This document shows, in pieces, positions 58,743 to 64,000 of a stretch of DNA of 64,000 nucleotides; positions within the stretch are counted from its first letter, which is position 1, and each line of letters opens with the position of its first letter. The stretch covers positions 28,474 through 92,473 of the forward strand of contig VXML01000071.1 in NCBI GenBank assembly GCA_009841115.1, written 5' to 3'. The position numbers were made by a program, and so were the translations under genes. Source of the DNA: Gemmatimonadota bacterium. GTDB lineage: Bacteria > Latescibacterota > UBA2968 > UBA8231. Under the pieces are notes generated by a model. That model saw only the letters and a program-made list of their open reading frames with translations, ran no database searches and was not told where the DNA came from.

Positions 58743-59747
58743 ATGAAAGCCATACTCGTAGGGTTGGGCGGCAGGGGCCGCTATTGGCTCGGTCAGTGCC
58801 AACAGCAGTCGGGTGTCGAGGTAGCAGCTTGCGTCGAGCCTTTCGCGCCCAACCGCCAGCGCGCGACAGCCGACCACGACTTTGCCGCCGACCGGATGTA
58901 CGACGACCTCGGCCAAGCTCTCAACGCCGTGCAAGCCGACTTCGTACTCGACGTAACCCCGCCAGCTATCCACGAAGAAATCGCCATGCAGACCTTTGCC
59001 GCCGGCCTGCACCTACTTGGAGAAAAGCCCCTCAGCGACGATTACCAAGCGGCCCGGCGCGTAGTAGAGGCCGGCACTCAAGCCGGCGTCTCCCACATGA
59101 TCACCCAGAATTACCGCTTCAACAGCCTGCCGCGCACGACTCGCCGCCTACTCACCGAAGACCTCATCGGTCCAGTCGGTCAACTCGATGTCTCGCTCTA
59201 CGTCAATTGGGCGGACTCGCCCGGTTCGCACTACGTCACCGAGCCGTATATGTTCCTCACCGACATGGGCATTCACCACTTTGACATGATGCGCTACACT
59301 CTCGGCCAAGACCCCGTGAGCGCGCACGCCCTCACCTGGAACCTCCCCTGGGGCTGGCACCGTGGCGACGCCGCCCAGATGATTCTCTTCCGCTTTGCCA
59401 ACGGCACAATCGCCACGCATCGCGGCATCGGCTGCACGGTCGGCCACGTGCCCGCCGGACACAACGGCGAGTGGCGCTACGAGGGGCCGCGCGGCACCTT
59501 GACGTGGGAGGGCTTTGACCTGTACCACACCCACTCGCACCGCGCCGATCCCAAAATTCGCCGGCAAGTCCCCCTCGACGACGGCGGCCAAGGCCAAAAC
59601 CCCGTACTGCGGGAATTCGTCGCCGCCATCGAAGAGGGCCGCACGCCCGAATGCAACGCGGCCGACAATCTAAAATCCATGGCCATGGTTTTCGCGGCCG
59701 TCAAAAGCGCGATGGAAGGACGCGAAGTATCCATCGCCGAGTTATAG
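58743..59747 (+). CDS. Gfo/Idh/MocA family oxidoreductase
   Basis: 334 residues; AAAGGA before ATG 58743. Starts Lys-Ala-Ile-Leu-Val-Gly-Leu-Gly-Gly-Arg-Gly-Arg; hinge Gly-Glu-Lys-Pro-Leu-Ser (Lys near 97); second domain with Asp-Met-Gly-Ile-His-His-Phe-Asp-Met, the His/Asp pair of the active site in this family. The N-terminal Gly-Arg-Gly-Arg-Tyr-Trp is like that in inositol/sugar dehydrogenase relatives of other Latescibacteria-like genomes, but no substrate can be assigned. It stands alone 55 bp before cysS. Confidence 0.87.
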   Translation: MKAILVGLGGRGRYWLGQCQQQSGVEVAACVEPFAPNRQRATADHDFAADRMYDDLGQALNAVQADFVLDVTPPAIHEEIAMQTFAAGLHLLGEKPLSDDYQAARRVVEAGTQAGVSHMITQNYRFNSLPRTTRRLLTEDLIGPVGQLDVSLYVNWADSPGSHYVTEPYMFLTDMGIHHFDMMRYTLGQDPVSAHALTWNLPWGWHRGDAAQMILFRFANGTIATHRGIGCTVGHVPAGHNGEWRYEGPRGTLTWEGFDLYHTHSHRADPKIRRQVPLDDGGQGQNPVLREFVAAIEEGRTPECNAADNLKSMAMVFAAVKSAMEGREVSIAEL

Positions 59748-59802
59748 ATTTGGTTCTTACTCCATTGCCACAGCTTGCTACTAACCCCTCTTTAATAGAC
59801 TT

Positions 59803-61188
59803 ATGACCCTGCATCTTTTTGATACTTATGCCCGCCAAGAGCGCCCCTTTACGCCGCTCGCGCCGCCCCAAGTCCGCCTGTACGCCTGCGGCCCGACCGT
59901 GTACAACTACCAGCACATCGGCAACCTGCGCACCTATATCTTCGAAGACATCCTGCGGCGCGCCCTCGAATACAGCGGCTATGAGGTCCACCACGTCGTC
60001 AACATCACCGACGTGGGGCATCTGACCTCTGACGCGGACACCGGCGAGGACAAGATGGAGGCCGGCGCACGGCGCACCGGCCTGACAGCTTGGGAAATCG
60101 CCGAGCGCTACACCGCGGACTTCCAAGAAAAGCTCGAGTGGCTCAACGTGCGCGCGCCCCACGTCTGGTGCCGGGCCACCGACCATATCCACGAGCAGAT
60201 CGCCGCTATCGCCGCCATCGAGGAAAAAGGCTATGCATACCGCACGGACGACGGCCTGTACTTTGACACCTCGCGCCTGCACGACTACGGCCATCTCGCC
60301 CGCCTCGACATCGCGGGCCTGCAAGGCGGCCAACGCGTCGATCTCGGGCAGAAGCGCCGCATCACGGACTTTGCGCTGTGGAAGTTCAGCCCGGCGGAGA
60401 CGCAGCGGCAGATGGAATGGGATAGCCCGTGGGGGCGCGGCTTCCCCGGCTGGCACATCGAATGCACGGCCATGGCAGCTAAGTACTTGGGGCCGTACTT
60501 CGACATCCACTGCGGCGGCGAGGATCACATCTCAGTCCACCACACCAACGAAATTGCCCAAGCCCAAGCCTGCTACGACACGCGGCTGGCCGAATTCTGG
60601 CTCCACGGCGCGTTTTTGCAACTCGACGGCGAGAAGATGTCCAAGTCGAGCGGCGATTTCCTGCGCCTCGAATCCCTCGTCGAAAAGGGGTACGACCCCC
60701 TCGCCTATCGCTTTTTCTGCCTCGGGGCGCGCTACCGGGCCAAGCTCTCCTTTACTTGGGAAAGTCTCAGCGGCGCGGCCACGGCCCTCGACCGGCTGCG
60801 CGCAGCCGTCCACTCCTATGGTGAGCCGTCTGAACCCGACGACCGCTACGTGGCCGAGTTCAAAGAGCGCGTCGAAGACGACCTCAACATGCCGCGCGTC
60901 CTCGCCCTGTGCTGGGAGCTCGTGGACGACGATCTCCCCGACGCCGCCAAGAAGGCCACGCTCCTGCACTTCGACCAAGTTATGGGCTTGGGACTGGCCG
61001 ATTGGACGCCGCAAGAGGAGGAGGTCCCCGACGCGATTCACGCGCTCGCCGCCCAGCGGCAACAGGCCCGCGATGCCAAGGACTGGGCCACGGCCGACGC
61101 CCTGCGCGACGAAATCACCGCGGCCGGCTACGAAATCGAAGACACCCCTCAAGGCCCCAACATCCACCCGCGCAAAACCTTCGGCTGA
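59803..61188 (+). CDS. cysS: Cysteinyl-tRNA synthetase
   Basis: Charges tRNA-Cys. 461 residues. Zn-ligand Cys29 in Tyr-Ala-Cys-Gly-Pro-Thr-Val-Tyr; HIGH motif as His-Ile-Gly-Asn (38-41); Gly-Trp-His-Ile-Glu-Cys-Thr-Ala-Met with the second Zn Cys; His-His-Thr-Asn-Glu; KMSKS intact as Lys-Met-Ser-Lys-Ser-Ser-Gly; DALR-type helical C-terminus. Unlike valS and tyrS in this window it has no leader ORF or terminator: the 55 bp upstream are unstructured. It is followed at 32 bp by the MlrC-like gene. Confidence 0.95.
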   Translation: MTLHLFDTYARQERPFTPLAPPQVRLYACGPTVYNYQHIGNLRTYIFEDILRRALEYSGYEVHHVVNITDVGHLTSDADTGEDKMEAGARRTGLTAWEIAERYTADFQEKLEWLNVRAPHVWCRATDHIHEQIAAIAAIEEKGYAYRTDDGLYFDTSRLHDYGHLARLDIAGLQGGQRVDLGQKRRITDFALWKFSPAETQRQMEWDSPWGRGFPGWHIECTAMAAKYLGPYFDIHCGGEDHISVHHTNEIAQAQACYDTRLAEFWLHGAFLQLDGEKMSKSSGDFLRLESLVEKGYDPLAYRFFCLGARYRAKLSFTWESLSGAATALDRLRAAVHSYGEPSEPDDRYVAEFKERVEDDLNMPRVLALCWELVDDDLPDAAKKATLLHFDQVMGLGLADWTPQEEEVPDAIHALAAQRQQARDAKDWATADALRDEITAAGYEIEDTPQGPNIHPRKTFG

Positions 61189-61220
61189 GCTCAGGTCGAA
61201 GCCTAACCGAACGGACCCTC

Positions 61221-62708
61221 ATGTCCCGCATCCTCATCGCCGAGTGCAAGCAAGAAATCTCTTCTTTCAACCCGGTCATCGGCACGTATGACAACTTCTC
61301 CATCCGCCGTGGCTCTGAGTTGCTCACCTATCACCAAGGCCGCGAGACCGAGTTGTGCGGTGCCTTGCAGGTCTTCGCCGACAGCCACGTTGACGTCATA
61401 CCTACTTACGGGGCCGTCGCCCCCTCGGCCGGACCTTTAGACCAACAGGACTTCGAGCGCCTTGCCGCCGAACTACTCGACACAGTCACGCCGCACCTAG
61501 CCGAAGCCGACGGCATGTACTGCTGCCTGCACGGTGCCATGGGTTGCACCGAGGAACTCGACCCGGAGGGCTACCTGCTACAACAGATTCGCCGCAGCGC
61601 CGGCCCCGACTTCCCCATCGTGATCTCGCAAGACCTCCACGGCATCCTCACCCATCGCATGTTGGAGCACTCGAACGGCCTCGCCATTTACCACACCTAC
61701 CCGCACGTCGATCTGGCCGACACCGGCCGCCGCGCCGCGTACTTGCTCCTCCAAGTCCTCGCTGGCGCGCAGCCCGTAGTGGCCCGCGTGCGGGTGCCTG
61801 CGCTCGTACGCGGCAACGAACTCATCACCGCCTCGGGCGTGTACGGCGAGACCATTCGCTACTGCCAAGCCCTAGAGGAGCAGCCCGACATTCTCGCCGC
61901 CGGTATGATGATCGGCAACCCGTTCACCGATGTGCCCGAGCTGTGCTCCCAAGCCATCGTCGTGGCCGATGCCGATCCCGACCTCGCCCGCAACGAGGCC
62001 CTGCACCTCGCCGCTGAGTTCTGGGAGCACCGCGCACTCATGCAGCCCGACCTCGTGTCGGTCGAAGACGCCGTGGCCCAAGCCGCCCAATACAGCGGCC
62101 CAGTGCTCTTCACTGACGCGGCCGACGCCCCCTCCTCGGGCGCAACAGGCGATAGCAACGTGCTGCTCCAAGCTCTGCACGCCAGCGGCTACTCCGGCCA
62201 AGTGCTCGCGCCGCTGGTGGATGCACCCGCTGCGTACATGGCCCACGACGCCGGGCTTGGCGCGCGCATTCACGTAGTTTTGGGCGGCTCGCTCGACTCG
62301 CGCTTCGCCCCGCTCGATCTAGAGGTCGAAGTCACCCAGCTCGGCGACGGTGAATATCTCTGCGAATCTTGGAACACGCCCCAGCACGCCGGGCCTACAG
62401 CCGTGCTGGAAAGCGACAACCTCACCATCGTCTGCGTCAGCCGCTCGGTGCCCTTTATCGATCGCTCGGTCTTTATCGCCCACGACATCAACCCCAAGAA
62501 CTACGACCTCATCGTCATCAAGTCGCCGCACTGCCAGTGGCACTTTTTCGACGAATGGGCCGAGATAAACTTCAACATCGATGCCCCCGGCTCGACCAGC
62601 GCGAACTTGCCCACCCTCGGGCACCGCGTCTGCCAGCGGCCCATGTACCCCCTCGAACTCGATGCCCCTTTTACCCCGGTCGCCGAAATGTTCGGCACAG
62701 GAGCCTAG
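61221..62708 (+). CDS. M81 family metallopeptidase-like protein (MlrC-type)
   Basis: 495 residues from ATG 61221; earlier in-frame codons lie inside cysS in another frame. Zinc ligands can be placed as Asp138 and His140 in Ser-Gln-Asp-Leu-His-Gly and His162 in Tyr-Pro-His-Val-Asp, matching the MlrC pattern. Ala-Glu-Cys-Lys-Gln-Glu at the N-terminus and Cys-Leu-His-Gly-Ala-Met are also typical. MlrC finishes the breakdown of microcystin in sphingomonads, but most homologues serve unknown amide substrates, so microcystin need not be involved. Followed at 4 bp by an isomerase gene. Confidence 0.85.
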   Translation: MSRILIAECKQEISSFNPVIGTYDNFSIRRGSELLTYHQGRETELCGALQVFADSHVDVIPTYGAVAPSAGPLDQQDFERLAAELLDTVTPHLAEADGMYCCLHGAMGCTEELDPEGYLLQQIRRSAGPDFPIVISQDLHGILTHRMLEHSNGLAIYHTYPHVDLADTGRRAAYLLLQVLAGAQPVVARVRVPALVRGNELITASGVYGETIRYCQALEEQPDILAAGMMIGNPFTDVPELCSQAIVVADADPDLARNEALHLAAEFWEHRALMQPDLVSVEDAVAQAAQYSGPVLFTDAADAPSSGATGDSNVLLQALHASGYSGQVLAPLVDAPAAYMAHDAGLGARIHVVLGGSLDSRFAPLDLEVEVTQLGDGEYLCESWNTPQHAGPTAVLESDNLTIVCVSRSVPFIDRSVFIAHDINPKNYDLIVIKSPHCQWHFFDEWAEINFNIDAPGSTSANLPTLGHRVCQRPMYPLELDAPFTPVAEMFGTGA

Positions 62709-62712
62709 CTTT

Positions 62713-63474
62713 ATGCCTGCCATCAAACAATCCGTCTGCTTCAATCCCTTCGCCGGCAGCGGCCTCAGTCCGCAAGAACTCGTCGCGGCCGCCGCCCGCA
62801 TCGGCTACCAATCCGTAGAGATGGCCGCCCAAGAGCACTGGCCGCTCATCCAAGACCACGGTCTCGCCATCGCCATCGTCTCCGGCCACGCTTCCCTACC
62901 CGACGGCCTCAACAAGCCCGAGAATCACGACCGCATCGAGGACGAGCTACTCGCCAATATCGACCTCGCCGTTGAACACAGCATCCCCTCACTGATTTGC
63001 TTTTCCGGCAACAGCGAGGGCCGCTCCTCAGAAGAGGGTCTCGCCAACTGCGTCGCCGGTCTGCGCCGCGTCACCGATGCCGCCGAGGAAAAAGGCATTA
63101 CGCTCTGCATGGAATTGCTCAACTCGCGCGTCAACCATCCCGACTACCAGTGCGACCACACCGCCTGGGGCGTAGCTCTCTGTCGGGCCGTTGGCTCGCC
63201 CCGATTCAAGCTGCTCTACGACATCTACCACATGCAGATCATGGAAGGCGATCTCATCCGCAACATCACCGACCACATCGACTGCATCGGCCACTTCCAC
63301 ACCGCCGGCAACCCCGGCCGCCGCGACCTCGACGATCAGCAGGAGATCTACTACCCGCCGATCATGCAAGCCATCGCCGCCACTTCCTACGATGGCTACG
63401 TCGGCCACGAATACCGACCCAAGGGCGATCCCATTGCTTCGCTAGCCCACGCCTTCTCTGTCTGCGATGTCTGA
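62713..63474 (+). CDS. Hydroxypyruvate isomerase-like TIM-barrel protein
   Basis: 253 residues from ATG 62713, close to the ~258 of Hyi. Metal ligands: Glu in Leu-Cys-Met-Glu-Leu-Leu-Asn, Asp in Leu-Leu-Tyr-Asp-Ile-Tyr-His-Met-Gln, Gln/His near Ile-Gly-His-Phe-His-Thr, and Glu in Val-Gly-His-Glu-Tyr. Asn-Pro-Gly-Arg-Arg-Asp-Leu is the Hyi loop. It would interconvert hydroxypyruvate and tartronate semialdehyde or a related keto sugar. It overlaps the next gene by 8 bp, so it sits in a tight MlrC-Hyi-TauD unit. Confidence 0.8.
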   Translation: MPAIKQSVCFNPFAGSGLSPQELVAAAARIGYQSVEMAAQEHWPLIQDHGLAIAIVSGHASLPDGLNKPENHDRIEDELLANIDLAVEHSIPSLICFSGNSEGRSSEEGLANCVAGLRRVTDAAEEKGITLCMELLNSRVNHPDYQCDHTAWGVALCRAVGSPRFKLLYDIYHMQIMEGDLIRNITDHIDCIGHFHTAGNPGRRDLDDQQEIYYPPIMQAIAATSYDGYVGHEYRPKGDPIASLAHAFSVCDV

Positions 63475-64000
63475 GATAACAATCGCCCCCACCGGCGGCG
63501 CGCTCGGCGCTGAGATCAAAGGCTGCGACCTGTCCACACCCCTCGCGCCCAACCAAGTCGCACAGGTGCGCCAAGCACTACTCGACCACGGCGTGGTCTT
63601 CTTTCGCCAGCAGCAACTCAGCGATGAAGACCAAGTGAGCTTCACCTCGTACTTTGGCAAACCCGTGCCGCACGTGCGCAAGCAGCGCCCACGGCGGGTC
63701 AAAGAGATTTTCCTCATCTCCAATGTCAAAGAAAACGGCGAACCAATCGGCGAACTAGGCGACGAGTTGATCCCCTTCCATTCGGATCTTTCCTACCTAC
63801 AGCGTCCCGGCACCCTGTCGGTGCTCTACGCAGTGGAGATTCCCTCGCAGGGCGGTCAGACCCAGTGGTGCAACTGCACCGCTGCCTACGAAGCACTCGA
63901 CGACACTTGGAAAATTCGCCTCAAGGGAATGCGCGCCGTGCATCGCCACTACGTCGAAGCGCAAAACCCCCCCGAGCACAGCGCCCGGCGCCAAGGGCGC
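63467..64000 (+). CDS. TauD/TfdA family dioxygenase (3' end outside window)
   Basis: 178 residues before the window ends. Gly-Gly-Ala-Leu-Gly-Ala-Glu-Ile-Lys-Gly-Cys-Asp-Leu is the standard N-terminus, then Gly-Val-Val-Phe-Phe-Arg-Gln-Gln, and the Fe(II) motif His-x-Asp in Pro-Phe-His-Ser-Asp-Leu-Ser-Tyr. The distal His and 2-oxoglutarate Arg lie beyond the edge. A 2-oxoglutarate-dependent oxygenase, possibly acting on a sulfonate, carnitine-like or phenoxy substrate. Its ATG is inside the end of the isomerase gene. Confidence 0.85.
   Translation, partial: MSEITIAPTGGALGAEIKGCDLSTPLAPNQVAQVRQALLDHGVVFFRQQQLSDEDQVSFTSYFGKPVPHVRKQRPRRVKEIFLISNVKENGEPIGELGDELIPFHSDLSYLQRPGTLSVLYAVEIPSQGGQTQWCNCTAAYEALDDTWKIRLKGMRAVHRHYVEAQNPPEHSARRQGR

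Noticed and set aside
58586..59284. 232-codon plus-strand frame before and inside the Gfo/Idh/MocA gene
   Set aside because: Arg/Ser/Pro-rich out-of-frame translation overlapping the real gene at 58743; no ribosome-binding site.

Overview
The window looks like a chromosomal segment of an uncultured, GC-rich, didermic bacterium. Candidatus Latescibacterota or a near relative is the most plausible source (inference only; no marker phylogeny could be run). Pointers are a complete UBact (Pup-like)/proteasome locus of the kind known from several Gram-negative candidate phyla, large secreted M6-type proteases ending in a FlgD/T9SS-like Ig domain, many Gfo/Idh/MocA oxidoreductases, phytanoyl-CoA and TauD dioxygenases, a mandelate-racemase-like enzyme, DUF1028 and MlrC (M81) proteins, and an archaeal/rickettsial-type ValRS.

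Layout. 1-1313: the 3' end of a PcfJ-like gene, a repeat-bearing coiled-coil membrane protein and a broken copy of the PcfJ tail. 1314-9950: exported and envelope proteins (FlgD-like surface protein, lipoprotein, CBM9-like protein), an oligopeptide-binding lipoprotein, a parvulin-type foldase lipoprotein and an enolase-superfamily enzyme. 9975-12872: valS (minus) behind a long leader. 12887-24102: sugar and small-molecule catabolism genes (propeller glycosidase, DUF1028, double PhyH, two Gfo/Idh/MocA proteins, and a dimethylglycine/sarcosine dehydrogenase split by one TGA). 24117-25550: tyrS (plus) with its own attenuator. 25553-27357: an accessory patch (ATPase gene between 28-bp direct repeats, HepT/MNT pair). 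27374-42664: housekeeping and transport (guaA, Cache protein, APC permease, nadB, gatB), the first M6 protease, a putative barrel protein, a frameshifted nuclease gene, TIM-barrel and VOC enzymes and an S9 peptidase. 42690-44743: a second accessory patch (DUF4143 ATPase, second MNT/HepT pair). 44803-55284: lepB, ARC/Mpa, dop, UBact, prcB, prcA, pafA and an M6 protease, all minus, with junctions from a 4-bp overlap to 19 bp, probably one transcript. 55312-64000: two more Gfo/Idh/MocA genes, an Ldh_2 dehydrogenase, a phosphodiester glycosidase, cysS, MlrC-like, hydroxypyruvate-isomerase-like and TauD-like genes.

Most interesting reading. Two aminoacyl-tRNA synthetase genes carry what look like classical trp-type transcription attenuators with cognate leader peptides. 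The tyrS leader encodes a 20-residue peptide with three consecutive Tyr codons directly in front of a strand that can form a 1:2 / 2:3 / 3:4 set ending in a terminator just before the tyrS ribosome-binding site. The valS leader encodes a peptide with nine Val codons in its last 16 sense codons and an equivalent set of alternative stems. A second terminator, possibly with its own Val-bearing leader ORF, sits directly against the valS Shine-Dalgarno sequence. Leader-peptide attenuation of a synthetase gene is established for E. coli pheST (pheM); I know of no description for valS or tyrS.

The UBact locus is the second highlight. It keeps the mycobacterial order (Mpa, Dop, Pup, PrcB, PrcA, then PafA), the modifier ends in Gly-Gln, and it is bracketed by signal peptidase I and a secreted metalloprotease.
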